A stretch of DNA of 36,925 nucleotides from the NCBI GenBank assembly GCA_910585815.1, contig CAJUFJ010000034.1:1-36925 (forward strand). Direction: 5' to 3'. The notes under the pieces are model-generated. The model did no database searches and was not told the DNA's origin. It saw only the letters and a program-made list of their open reading frames with translations. Shown one piece after another: positions 7,109 to 14,841 of the stretch; position 1 is the stretch's first letter, and each line of letters opens with the position of its first letter. The stretch is from an uncultured Oscillospiraceae bacterium (lineage in GTDB: Bacteria > Bacillota > Clostridia > Oscillospirales > Oscillospiraceae). Both the position numbers and the translations under genes were made by a program.

Positions 7109-7444
7109 ATGGTGCCGACCAACACAGCGCTGGCCGGGGATGTCCACCGCTTCATTGAACGGTTTACAGAGCATGGCCCCCAGGTAGAGCGATGCTTTTG
7201 CCACGGCTGCTGTTACTGGTTCGCATGGGTTTTGACCGAGCGGTTCCCTGGCGCGGAGGTGGTCTATGATGCGCTCTCCAATCACTTTGCCGCACAAATC
7301 GGGGAGCGGGTGTACGACATCACCGGGGATGTGACTGACCGGGCGCTGTCCCCCTGGCAGCTATGGGCGGGCTATGAAGAGGGTTCCAGCCACCGCGCCG
7401 GGATCATAAGGGACTGCATCTTATTTGCAGCAGAGGAGGAGTAA
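7109..7444 (+). CDS. Conserved-looking hypothetical protein with Cys/His/Asp pattern
   Basis: A 111-residue protein. CHGCCYWFAWVLTERF near residues 31-46 has a Cys at the start of a helix, NHF near 58-60 offers a His, and VYDITGDV near 68-75 offers an Asp. This order resembles papain/NlpC-like cysteine peptidase folds, and similar small proteins occur in Firmicutes phages. I infer a possible fold only; catalysis is not shown. The start codon ATG at 7109 has AGGAGGCGAGG just before it. Confidence 0.6.
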   Translation: MVPTNTALAGDVHRFIERFTEHGPQVERCFCHGCCYWFAWVLTERFPGAEVVYDALSNHFAAQIGERVYDITGDVTDRALSPWQLWAGYEEGSSHRAGIIRDCILFAAEEE

Positions 7445-7447
7445 ACG

Positions 7448-7612
7448 ATGCTGACCATCATAGTCCAGGTGGATGCCCCACCCGGTCAGGCCATCGGGAT
7501 CAAGGAGGACCTGGCCCAGCACTTGGAGCGGTTCGGGGACACCAGGGTGGTGTCTGTCACCGAGGACCTACCGGAGCAGCTTCAGCTGGGGGCCTCCGGA
7601 ACCACACGCTGA
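7448..7612 (+). CDS. Short hypothetical protein, 54 residues
   Basis: A short reading frame beginning MLTIIVQVDA and ending GASGTTR. It starts 3 bases after the preceding stop and has a strong GAGGAGGAG site just before the ATG. Its codon use matches the neighbours. It reads as a small beta-alpha-beta unit, with a hydrophobic strand, a helix around IKEDLAQHLERFG and a strand TRVVSVTED. I do not recognise a family. Twister copy 2 follows directly. Confidence 0.6.
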   Translation: MLTIIVQVDAPPGQAIGIKEDLAQHLERFGDTRVVSVTEDLPEQLQLGASGTTR

Positions 7613-7633
7613 CCACAGGGGGCGCGGCCCCCC

Positions 7634-7693
7634 GCCTTAATGCAGCCTCCCGCCAGGGAGCCGGTCACAAGCCCGGACAATGCAGAGTGAGGC
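7634..7693 (+). ncRNA. Twister ribozyme, copy 2
   Basis: Nearly identical to copy 1. P1 is GCCT (7634-7637) with AGGC (7690-7693). TAA follows at 7638-7640, with predicted cleavage between 7638 and 7639. P2 is TGCA (7641-7644) with TGCA (7681-7684). P3 is TCCC with GGGA (7648-7659) and a different loop from copy 1. The GCCGGT-CAC-AAGCCCGG signature is at 7660-7676, and the pseudoknot is TCAC (7665-7668) with GTGA (7687-7690). A GC hairpin precedes it, as in copy 1. The AbrB-like gene starts 21 bases downstream, with its ribosome-binding site in between. Confidence 0.9.
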
Positions 7694-7714
7694 TACTACG
7701 AAGGAGGTATGCTG

Positions 7715-7969
7715 ATGAACGCACAGAAACGCATGGGCAAAAAAGGCACCCTGACCATCCCGCAGCACCTGCGGCACCAGCTGGGATTCCAGGGCGGCAC
7801 GGCGCTGGACATCACCGCCACCGAGGATGGCGGGCTGCTGCTCCAGAAACATCGAGCCACCTGCAACATCTGCGGCGGCACCTATGAAGTGGTGAACTTC
7901 AAGGGCTTTGACATCTGCCGTGAGTGTTTCCTGGGCATCCGGGAGGAGGTGGAGCGCGTCCATGGCTGA
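7715..7969 (+). CDS. AbrB/MazE-like DNA-binding protein with zinc site
   Basis: An 84-residue protein. Residues 5-46 fit the swapped-hairpin AbrB/SpoVT fold (MGKKGTLTIPQHLRHQLGF, then LDITATEDGGLLLQ). They are followed by a zinc-binding module with Cys50, Cys53, Cys68 and Cys71. It is probably a transition-type transcription regulator. The ATG at 7715 is preferred to the one at 7709, because GGAGG ends only one base before 7709 but 7 bases before 7715. It is the first gene after twister copy 2 and overlaps the next gene by 8 bases. Confidence 0.72.
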   Translation: MNAQKRMGKKGTLTIPQHLRHQLGFQGGTALDITATEDGGLLLQKHRATCNICGGTYEVVNFKGFDICRECFLGIREEVERVHG

Positions 7970-8666
7970 AATGGTACAGAACAGCCTGGCCACCCTCAAA
8001 ACCCCGGAGGAGTGTCAGGCCGAGCAGATCAGGGCGTATGTGGATGAGTACGCCACCCTGGCCCTGGAGGCCGGGCGCATCAAAGACCGCATGGAGTGGC
8101 TGAAGGGCTACTTCGAGACCATGGCCACCAATGACCTGAAGGACACCAAGCTGCTGACTGCCTCCTATTGGGGAAGCCAGAACAGCCGGGTGACGGTGAC
8201 CAACGCCGCCTCGGTGAAGCCGGTGTCGCTGACCATGGTGAAGCAGCTGCTGGGCAACATTGCAGGGGACTTCATCAGAACGGAGATCACCGACACGATG
8301 ACCGCCCCCTGTAAGAAGCTGCTGGCCATGGCCGCCCAGGGCAACTACACCGAGGGGAGTCTGGACAGCGTGATCGGCCAGATCAGCGCCGACCCGAAAA
8401 TCCAGGCCACCCTGCGCAAGAAGCTGAAGGGGCGATGGGACAAGGACAAGGCCATGCTGATGAAGGTGGCCGGGCTGCCGGAGCAGGAGGCCAGCGATTG
8501 GGCCTACCTGGCCGCCGAAGTCATCAACTGGGAGTGGCTGACACAGGTGCTGCAGGCTGCCGGATGGACAGGCAGCCCCCAGGAGGCCATTGACATCATC
8601 CGGGCCGCTGTCATTGTGGAGGAAACCATCAAAGTGGGCATCGAGGCCGAAGCGCCGAGAGCATAG
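7962..8666 (+). CDS. Early-region hypothetical protein
   Basis: A 234-residue, largely helical protein with no motif I can assign. The N-terminal half contains a helical region with DEYATLALEAGRIKDRMEWL. The centre is a mixed region (VTVTNAASVKPVSLTMVKQL). By position, just before GemA, it could replace a Mu early accessory such as Gam, but I see no sequence support for that. The ATG at 7962 overlaps the AbrB-like gene; GGAGGAGGTGG lies about 10 bases before it. Confidence 0.65.
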   Translation: MAEMVQNSLATLKTPEECQAEQIRAYVDEYATLALEAGRIKDRMEWLKGYFETMATNDLKDTKLLTASYWGSQNSRVTVTNAASVKPVSLTMVKQLLGNIAGDFIRTEITDTMTAPCKKLLAMAAQGNYTEGSLDSVIGQISADPKIQATLRKKLKGRWDKDKAMLMKVAGLPEQEASDWAYLAAEVINWEWLTQVLQAAGWTGSPQEAIDIIRAAVIVEETIKVGIEAEAPRA

Positions 8667-8686
8667 CGCAAGAAAGGAGGGGCGGC

Positions 8687-9181
8687 ATGGCTGCTATCGC
8701 TACACAGCAAATCAGGAAGATCTACGCCATCGGCAACGCGCTGGGGATCGTGGAGCGCGGCAACGCCGAGGACAGCCTGCACGACCTGGTGTCCTCCATC
8801 ACCGGGAAGGACTCGCTGAAGGCCCTGACCTATGCCGAGGCCCAGGCGGTGATCCGGGACCTGGAGAAGCGGCAAGGTGACGCCCCTCACCCCAGGCGCA
8901 GGCCCAAGGCGTACACTGAGCGCCCTGGCGGGGCCACAGAGGGCCAGCAGCGCAAGGTGTGGGCATTGATGTATGAACTGCAGCGGCGCGACACAGCGCC
9001 CTCCACGGCCTCCCTGGGGGAGCGCCTGTGCGGGATCATCAAAAAGGAACTGAAGGTTGACGCTATTCCTGCCCAGCCCTTTGCCTGGCTGGAGTTCCAG
9101 ACCTGCAACAAGCTGATTGAGGTATTGAAGAAGTATGTGGCCAACGTGAAAGGGCCACCTCCGGGAGGTGATCCAGAGTGA
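8687..9181 (+). CDS. gemA: GemA / Mu gp16-like protein (DUF1018)
   Basis: A 164-residue protein with the gp16/GemA pattern. There is an N-terminal unit with RKIYAIGNALGI and HDLVSSITGKDSLKALTYAEA. The middle carries EGQQRKVWALMYELQRRD. The C-terminal unit contains WLEFQTCNKLIEVLKKY. In Mu, GemA affects host gene expression and DNA topology and precedes mor; the same order is seen here. AAAGGAGGGG precedes the ATG. It overlaps the activator gene by 4 bases. Confidence 0.8.
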   Translation: MAAIATQQIRKIYAIGNALGIVERGNAEDSLHDLVSSITGKDSLKALTYAEAQAVIRDLEKRQGDAPHPRRRPKAYTERPGGATEGQQRKVWALMYELQRRDTAPSTASLGERLCGIIKKELKVDAIPAQPFAWLEFQTCNKLIEVLKKYVANVKGPPPGGDPE

Positions 9182-9489
9182 GCGCACAGGAGGAAATCCG
9201 GCTGGAGGATTTGAGCGAGGGCCAGCAGGAGGTGGCCGCTCTGATCGGCCCGGAGAACTTCAGAAAGCTGATGGAGGTCTATGGCGGGGCCTATCTCTAC
9301 ATCCCCAAGACCGACAGGTTGGAGCGCATGGAGCGCAACGAGCGCATCCGGGCAGAGTTCGACGGGTACAACTTCCGGGAATTGGCCAGGAAATATGATT
9401 TGACAGAGATCACAATTCGGAGTATCGTATCAGACAAGGTGCGGGAACTTCGCGCCCGGCCCATGGACGGCCAGCTGTCCCTGTTGTAA
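9178..9489 (+). CDS. Mor-type middle/late transcription activator
   Basis: A 103-residue protein of the Mor/C family. An N-terminal dimerisation part contains LIGPENFRKLMEVYGGAYLYIPK. A C-terminal helix-turn-helix contains NFRELARKYDLTEITIRSIV. Mor binds an interrupted dyad and recruits RNA polymerase to the next promoter. The start is GTG at 9178 with GGAGGTGAT just upstream. It closes the early/middle operon; a strong hairpin with a T-run follows, after which the morphogenesis genes begin. Confidence 0.85.
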   Translation: MSAQEEIRLEDLSEGQQEVAALIGPENFRKLMEVYGGAYLYIPKTDRLERMERNERIRAEFDGYNFRELARKYDLTEITIRSIVSDKVRELRARPMDGQLSLL

Positions 9490-9531
9490 AGCAAAAAACT
9501 TAAACGCTTTGCGTTGCTGATTTTACGGTTT

Positions 9532-9573
9532 AGACGGTATGATTGGTGTAAATCAATCGTACCGTCTATTTTT
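9532..9573 (+). terminator. Intrinsic terminator after the activator gene
   Basis: A 14-bp stem (9532-9545 with 9554-9567, one G-T pair) with an 8-base loop is followed by ATTTTT. It separates the early/middle operon from the next genes. An alternative is that this interrupted dyad is the activator binding site; the T-run favours a terminator. Confidence 0.75.
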
Positions 9574-9592
9574 GCGCATGGGGGAGTTTGCT

Positions 9593-9994
9593 ATGAACAA
9601 CGCTGCAATGACATTTGACGCCGGGACCTGGTGGCTGATCGGCCTGCTGGTCACCGCTCTGATTGGGGCCGTGGTGTTCCTGGTCAAGCGGGCGCTGTTC
9701 TCCCGTGTGGATGAACTGGCCAAGGAGGTCAGGGAAATCCGGGACGGCACCACGAAAAAGGGCGAGTATGAAAAGGACCAGGAGAAACTGGTCCGGGACA
9801 TCGAGCAGATCAAAAAGGATTACACGCCCAGGAGCGTCCATGAGCGGGCCTATGACGAGGTCCGGGGTGACATCAAGAAGATCACCGAGAACTACCTCAC
9901 CAAGGAGGACTTCTTCCGGGAGCAGGCCAAGACCGAGCGGAAGCTGGACATGATCCTGGATATTTTGATGAAAAAGGGAGGCACCGACACATGA
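9593..9994 (+). CDS. Membrane-anchored coiled-coil protein
   Basis: A 133-residue protein with one hydrophobic segment at about residues 12-32 (WWLIGLLVTALIGAVVFLVK) and a long charged helical tail (DELAKEVREIRDG and following). Mu-like phages often have small membrane proteins of this type between mor and the terminase genes, some acting in lysis, but this one lacks a clear holin signature. The ATG at 9593 has GGGGGAG 6 bases upstream; a longer reading from 9539 would start inside the terminator. Confidence 0.68.
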   Translation: MNNAAMTFDAGTWWLIGLLVTALIGAVVFLVKRALFSRVDELAKEVREIRDGTTKKGEYEKDQEKLVRDIEQIKKDYTPRSVHERAYDEVRGDIKKITENYLTKEDFFREQAKTERKLDMILDILMKKGGTDT

Positions 9995-10320
9995 CCAGCA
10001 ACGAGAAGCAGCGGCTGAAGGCGGGGAACTTTGTCCGCAACAATGGCCGGGTGCTGCGGACCATCAATATCCTGCGGCACAAGTACAACAAGCTGTCCGG
10101 CATCCAGAATGTGCTGGAGGATGACGGTATCAGCCAGGATGAGTTCCTGGACGCCGTGAACTTCCTGGCGCTGGAGGGATACATCGACCTGCGGGACGTG
10201 GCGACGAAAGGCCCCGCCAGCCTGGCCGACAATCACTTTGAAACGCTGGAGGCCCGGCTGACGGGCAAGGGCATCCGCCTCCTGGCCGGTGGCATCGACG
10301 ATAAGATGATCGAGGTGTAG
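9991..10320 (+). CDS. Mu gp26-like winged-helix protein
   Basis: A 109-residue protein with a likely winged-helix fold (RTINILRHKYNKLSGIQNVL, DEFLDAVNFLALEGYIDLRD, then GIRLLAGGIDD). Its place directly before the gp27-like gene matches Mu gp26, whose role is not settled. It overlaps the previous gene by 4 bases, so translation is probably coupled. Confidence 0.65.
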   Translation: MTSNEKQRLKAGNFVRNNGRVLRTINILRHKYNKLSGIQNVLEDDGISQDEFLDAVNFLALEGYIDLRDVATKGPASLADNHFETLEARLTGKGIRLLAGGIDDKMIEV

Positions 10321-10322
10321 GC

Positions 10323-10877
10323 ATGGGGAGAAGATCGAACAGAAAGCACAGCAAGATCGACGGGCTGGCCCCGGAACTGAAAGCAACGGTTGAGCAGATG
10401 CTGCTGTCCGATGCCACCTATGCCGAGATCGTAGATTTTCTGGAGGATAACGGAGTTAGCATCTCCATCGCCAGCGTCTGCCGGTATGCGCAGGACTACG
10501 ACGCCAACATCCAGGCCCTGGCCATCGCCCAGGAGAACTTCCGGGCCATGATGGGGGAACTGGAGCGTTACCCCGACCTGGATACCACCGAAGCCATCAT
10601 CCGGCTGACCAGCCAGAATATGTTCAACGCCCTGGTCAATACCACCGAGGAGGACTGGAAGGGCATCAAGGTTGACAAGATGATGAAGGAGGCCACCGGC
10701 CTGATCCGGGCGGCAGCCTACAAGAAGCGCGTGGAGGTACAGAACCAGGACACCACGGAGGCCGGACTGGACGCCGTGCGCACCCTGGTGTTCCAGGCCA
10801 TGGCCAAGGAGCGGCCTGACCTTTACGCAGAGGTGACAAAATTCCTGGCCGCCAAAAAGGCCGAGGGCTTGGAGTAG
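10323..10877 (+). CDS. Mu gp27-like protein (DUF3486), probable small terminase
   Basis: This 184-residue protein has the DUF3486 pattern: a basic N-terminus (GRRSNRKHSKIDGL), then a DNA-binding helical segment (TYAEIVDFLEDNGVSISIAS) and a long helical body. In transposable phages this family lies just before the large terminase and is taken as the small terminase subunit. Here the NusG-like gene and a leader separate it from the large subunit. Confidence 0.8.
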   Translation: MGRRSNRKHSKIDGLAPELKATVEQMLLSDATYAEIVDFLEDNGVSISIASVCRYAQDYDANIQALAIAQENFRAMMGELERYPDLDTTEAIIRLTSQNMFNALVNTTEEDWKGIKVDKMMKEATGLIRAAAYKKRVEVQNQDTTEAGLDAVRTLVFQAMAKERPDLYAEVTKFLAAKKAEGLE

Positions 10878-10888
10878 AGGTGAGGCTT

Positions 10889-11383
10889 ATGTGGTATGTA
10901 CTGCAGGTATCGACAGGCAAGGAGATGGCGGTGACCAGCACCCTGAGCAACAATCGGGTGCTGGCTTATACGCCCAGGGAGAACCGCCTGATCCGCAAGG
11001 GCGGCGGCTGGAGCCAGAAGGAGTATATCCTGTTTCCGGGGTATGTGTTCCTGAATCTGGACTACACCGCCGAGAACTATTACATGGTGAAGGCCATCCC
11101 CGGTGTGCTTCGGTTCCTCGGCCCGGACGGCCTGCACCCGTCCACGCTGACCTATCTGGAGGCCGAGTGGATCAAGCTGCTGGCTGGCGAGGGGAAGCCT
11201 CTGGAGCCTACCACGGCCCAGCTGACGCCGGAGGGCGAGGTCAAACTTGGCACCGGCATCCTCCAGCACTTCCCCAGCCGGATCAAGAAGATCGACAAGC
11301 ACAGCCGCCGCGCCACCGTGGAGTTGAGCGTGTGCGGGGAGAAGCGGATCATCCCATTATCGTTTAACCTTTTAAGCGAATAA
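10889..11383 (+). CDS. NusG-family antiterminator (LoaP-like)
   Basis: A 164-residue protein with an N-terminal NGN domain (WYVLQVSTGKE at 2-12, then YILFPGYVFLNLDY at about 46-59) and a C-terminal KOW-like domain (residues about 120-164, KKIDKHSRRATVELSV). The WYVLQVxTGKE start is typical of specialised NusG paralogues such as LoaP of Firmicutes, which bind RNA polymerase and let it read through terminators. The ATG at 10889 follows GAGGTGAGG. The next 290 bases form a structured leader ending in an intrinsic terminator before the head genes, the arrangement expected of a cis-acting antitermination target. Confidence 0.85.
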   Translation: MWYVLQVSTGKEMAVTSTLSNNRVLAYTPRENRLIRKGGGWSQKEYILFPGYVFLNLDYTAENYYMVKAIPGVLRFLGPDGLHPSTLTYLEAEWIKLLAGEGKPLEPTTAQLTPEGEVKLGTGILQHFPSRIKKIDKHSRRATVELSVCGEKRIIPLSFNLLSE

Positions 11384-11673
11384 CAGGAACTTGTAAATGG
11401 TCGGAGGTTGATGCGTCCCTCCCCCCGTGAGCGAGGGACACATTGAGCGAAAAACCGGGCTGAAGATTGGGGGCCTGGGTGGCGAAGCGCACCCACCGGC
11501 CCCTGAAAATCAACCCGGCTTTTACCGTCCCTCTGAAATACCGTTTAAGACGCCCACAGCCCCCTTTAAAAACCCCGCAAGGGCCTGGGTGGGGTAAACG
11601 GGCCTGTGAGAAATAACGCGCTTGTGCGGCCCCTGTGGGCCGTTTTTTGTGGGGCGCGGGAAAGGAGGACGCC
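11384..11673 (+). promoter_or_regulatory. Structured late-operon leader, candidate antitermination site
   Basis: No gene fits here. Hairpin 1 is GTCCCTC (11415-11421) with GAGGGAC (11433-11439). Hairpin 2 is a long imperfect stem from 11455 to 11518 (CCGGG with CCCGG outside, GATT with AATC, GGGGCC with GGCCCC and GGGTG with CACCC inside). An intrinsic terminator closes the region at 11627-11648. LoaP-type proteins recognise RNA hairpins in such leaders. That these hairpins are the target is inference. Confidence 0.55.
11627..11648 (+). terminator. Intrinsic terminator directly before the terminase gene
   Basis: CGGCCC with GGGCCG (6 bp, loop CTGT) is followed by six T. It ends 25 bases before the terminase start, so it would block the late genes unless polymerase is modified. 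This is the strongest sign of regulated read-through here. Confidence 0.8.
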
Positions 11674-13428
11674 ATGAGGCGAAAGAAAACCGCCGCAGCG
11701 GCTGCCCTGCTGGGGGCAATCGCAGAGGCGGAGGCCAAGACTACCGCCCAAGGTGAGGAAGATTTAAACGCCTTAAAAGACCTCTTAAAACAGTTTTTAC
11801 AAAAGGACGCCTCGCCGGAGCGGGCGGCGCTGAAGCGTGAATACGACCTGGGCTGTCCCCTGACCGGCCCCGGTGGACTCCGGCGCAAATTGGGGGCCAT
11901 TGATATGGAGTTCTTCGGGCGGGCCTACTTCCCCCATTACTTCAGCCGCCCCTCCCCTGAGTTTCACCGGGAACTGGATAATATCTGGCAGCAGGGTGTG
12001 CTGAAGGGCCGCGCCCCGCTCACCCCGGCAGCTGCCAAGGCAATCAACCGGCTTCCAGGTGTACGGCGGGTGGTGGCTGCGCCCCGTGGCCACGCCAAGA
12101 GTACCAACCTGACGTTCAAAGGCACCATGCACTCGGCCCTGTATGAGTACAAACACTATCCCATCATTATTTCAGACAGCAGCGACCAGGCCGAGGGCTT
12201 TCTGGACAATATCCGGGTGGAGTTCGAGGAGAACGGCGCGATCCGGGCAGACTTCGGGGACCTGGCCGGTCCTGTGTGGCGGGCCAACGTCCTGGTGACC
12301 AAGAGCAACATCAAGATCGAGGCCATCGGCAGCGGTAAAAAAATCCGTGGCCGGAAGCACCGAAACTGGCGGCCTGACCTGATTATCCTGGACGATGTGG
12401 AGAACGATGAGAACGTGCGCACCCCGGAGCAGCGGGCCAAGCTGGACAGCTGGTTTAAAAAGGCGGTGTCCAAGGCCGGGGACGATTACACCGATATCGT
12501 GTATATCGGCACCCTGCTCCATTATGACAGCCTGCTGGCCAATACGCTGAAGAACCCCTCCTATCAGGCCATCAAATACCGGGCGGTGATCTCCTTCTCC
12601 ACTGCGGATGACCTGTGGCAGCAGTGGGAGAGCATTTACACCGACCTGGACAACGATGACCGGGAGCGGGCCGCGCTGGCGTTCTTCGAGGAACACAGGG
12701 CGGCCATGCTGGAAGGGACCAAGGTGTTGTGGGAGGAGAAAAATTCTTACTACGCCCTGATGGTGTCCCGTGTGACAGACGGCGAGGCGGCATTCAACAG
12801 CGAACTGCAGAACGAGCCGATCAACCCGGACGATTGCATTTTCATTCAAGAGTGGTTCGACTTCTACAACGAGGCCGAGGTCAACTTCCGGGAGCGGGCG
12901 TATCAGTTCTTCGGCTTCGTGGACCCCTCCTTGGGCAAGAGCAAAAAAAGCGACTTCTCCGCAATCATCACCCTGGCCAAGCACAGGGCCAGCGGGTATA
13001 TGTATGTGTTGGACGCCGATATTGAACGCCGCCACCCGGACAGGATCATCAGCGACGTGCTGGCAAAAGAGCGGTGGCTCCGGGCCACCTATGGGCGCGG
13101 CTATAAGAAGCTGGGCGCGGAGGTGAACCAGTTCCAGTGGTTCCTGAAGGAGGAACTGGCCAAGGCCAGCGCACGGGCCGGGCTGTATCTGCCCATCGAG
13201 GAGGTGCAGCAGACCAGCGACAAGGTGCTGCGCATCCAGACGCTGCAGCCGGACATCAAAAACAAGTATATCAAATTCAACCCCCGGCACAAGCGGCTGC
13301 TGGAGCAGCTGTATCACTTCCCCATGGGGGCGCACGATGACGGCCCGGACGCCCTGGAGGGCGCACGGACCATCGCCAAGAAAACAAAGCGGTTCCGCAT
13401 TCTGGACCGCAGGGATTTGGGATTATAG
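11674..13428 (+). CDS. Terminase large subunit (Mu gp28-like)
   Basis: A 584-residue packaging motor. The ATPase domain shows a Walker A-like APRGHAKST at about 136-144 and Walker B LIILDD at 236-241. The C-terminal nuclease domain has GFVDPSLGKSKKSDF with acidic residues Asp417 and Asp427, and a third acidic cluster in DDGPDALEG near the end. It drives DNA into the prohead and cuts it. The ATG at 11674 follows AAAGGAGG; longer readings would start inside the terminator. Confidence 0.93.
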   Translation: MRRKKTAAAAALLGAIAEAEAKTTAQGEEDLNALKDLLKQFLQKDASPERAALKREYDLGCPLTGPGGLRRKLGAIDMEFFGRAYFPHYFSRPSPEFHRELDNIWQQGVLKGRAPLTPAAAKAINRLPGVRRVVAAPRGHAKSTNLTFKGTMHSALYEYKHYPIIISDSSDQAEGFLDNIRVEFEENGAIRADFGDLAGPVWRANVLVTKSNIKIEAIGSGKKIRGRKHRNWRPDLIILDDVENDENVRTPEQRAKLDSWFKKAVSKAGDDYTDIVYIGTLLHYDSLLANTLKNPSYQAIKYRAVISFSTADDLWQQWESIYTDLDNDDRERAALAFFEEHRAAMLEGTKVLWEEKNSYYALMVSRVTDGEAAFNSELQNEPINPDDCIFIQEWFDFYNEAEVNFRERAYQFFGFVDPSLGKSKKSDFSAIITLAKHRASGYMYVLDADIERRHPDRIISDVLAKERWLRATYGRGYKKLGAEVNQFQWFLKEELAKASARAGLYLPIEEVQQTSDKVLRIQTLQPDIKNKYIKFNPRHKRLLEQLYHFPMGAHDDGPDALEGARTIAKKTKRFRILDRRDLGL

Positions 13429-13440
13429 GAGGTGGGCTGA

Positions 13441-14841
13441 TTGCCGGTCTTGTATATGGAACGGTCCTCGCTGGAGGGCCTGACGGAAGCGGACATCAAG
13501 AAGATCATCAACGAAAACGAGGACAGCACCAAATACCAGCACCTGGAGGGCTACTATCGGGGAGACCACGACATCCTCCGGGTGGTCAAAAGGGACAGCA
13601 CCGCCCCCAATAACAAAATCGTCAACAACATGGCCAAGTATATCACCGACACCGCCGTGGGCTATTTCATCGGCAAGCCAGTGATTTACTCCAGCCAGGA
13701 TGACGCTTTCCTGGCCGCCCTGCAGGACATCTTCGACTATAACGATGAGCAGGACGAAAACACGGAGGTGGCAAAGACCTGCAGCATCGACGGGGACTGC
13801 TTCGAGATGCTTTATATGGATGAGGACGCCCAGGTGCGATTCGTGAAGGTGGCCCCTGGCAACTGCATCATGATCTATGAGACCGGCTACACCACCCCCA
13901 TGGCGGCCCTGCGGTTCATCTACTCCAGGGACAAGGACGATCACCCCATTAAGAAGGTGGAGTTCTGGACGGCCACCGACTGCTGGTATTTCGTCAGCTT
14001 TAACGGCGGCCCCCTGGACCTGGTGGATATTCGCCCCCACTATTGGGGCGATGTGCCGTTTATTGAGTACATCAACAACGAGGAGCGCCTGGGCGACTTC
14101 GAGGGAGTTGTCAGCATCATCGACGCCTACAACCGGGCGCAGAGCAACACAGCAAACTTTTTCCAGTACAACGATGAAGCCATCCTGAAGGTACTGAAGA
14201 TGGGAGCGGTGACTTCCCAGGATATTGCCGAAATGAAGGAAAAGGGTGCCATTATCCTGGAGGACGGCGGCGACATCCAGTGGCTGATCAAGGAGGTGGC
14301 CGACACCCCGCTGGAGAACTATAAGAAGCGGCTCCGGGAGGATATGCACCTGTTTTCCAGCGTCCCCAACCTGAACGATGAAAACTTCGGCGGGAACCTG
14401 TCCGGGGTGGCGGTGTCCTATAAGCTGTGGGGCCTGGAGCAGATATGCTCCATCAAGGAGCGCAAATTCAAGCGGGCGCTGCAGCGGCGCATTGAGTTGA
14501 TCACCAACATCCTGAACATCCAGGGCGGCCACTATGACTACCGGGATATTGATATTCAGTTCCGGCGCAACAAGCCGCAGAACGTGCTGGAGATCGCGCA
14601 GATCATCACCATGCTGGCCAGCGACCTGTCGCGGGAGAGCCGCCTGAAGATGCTGCCCACCGTTGACAATGTGCAGGACGAACTGGAGAAGCTGCGGGAG
14701 GAGCGCCGGGAGGATATGGGCGGCTTCGGCGGTTATGACGCCCTGGCCCACGCCCTGCAGGAGGCTCAGACGGCGGCGCAGCAGGAGCCGAGCCAGCCCC
14801 CGGTCCAGCAGCCCCAGGGTGAAAGTGGGGTGGCCACATGA
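13441..14841 (+). CDS. Portal protein (SPP1 gp6 type)
   Basis: A 466-residue portal of the SPP1 family. The start pattern YQHLEGYYRGDHDILRV, then NNKIVNNMAKYITDTAVGYF, is typical, followed by a long body with YNRAQSNTANFFQYNDEAI and a glutamine-rich tail. It forms the dodecameric ring through which DNA enters. The start is TTG at 13441 with GGAGG 8 bases before it. This is not a Mu gp29-type portal, showing that the head module has a Firmicutes siphovirus-like origin. Confidence 0.92.
   Translation: MPVLYMERSSLEGLTEADIKKIINENEDSTKYQHLEGYYRGDHDILRVVKRDSTAPNNKIVNNMAKYITDTAVGYFIGKPVIYSSQDDAFLAALQDIFDYNDEQDENTEVAKTCSIDGDCFEMLYMDEDAQVRFVKVAPGNCIMIYETGYTTPMAALRFIYSRDKDDHPIKKVEFWTATDCWYFVSFNGGPLDLVDIRPHYWGDVPFIEYINNEERLGDFEGVVSIIDAYNRAQSNTANFFQYNDEAILKVLKMGAVTSQDIAEMKEKGAIILEDGGDIQWLIKEVADTPLENYKKRLREDMHLFSSVPNLNDENFGGNLSGVAVSYKLWGLEQICSIKERKFKRALQRRIELITNILNIQGGHYDYRDIDIQFRRNKPQNVLEIAQIITMLASDLSRESRLKMLPTVDNVQDELEKLREERREDMGGFGGYDALAHALQEAQTAAQQEPSQPPVQQPQGESGVAT

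Noticed and set aside
9539..9592. Longer N-terminus for the 9593 membrane protein
   Set aside because: It would begin inside the terminator hairpin; the ATG at 9593 has a proper ribosome-binding site.
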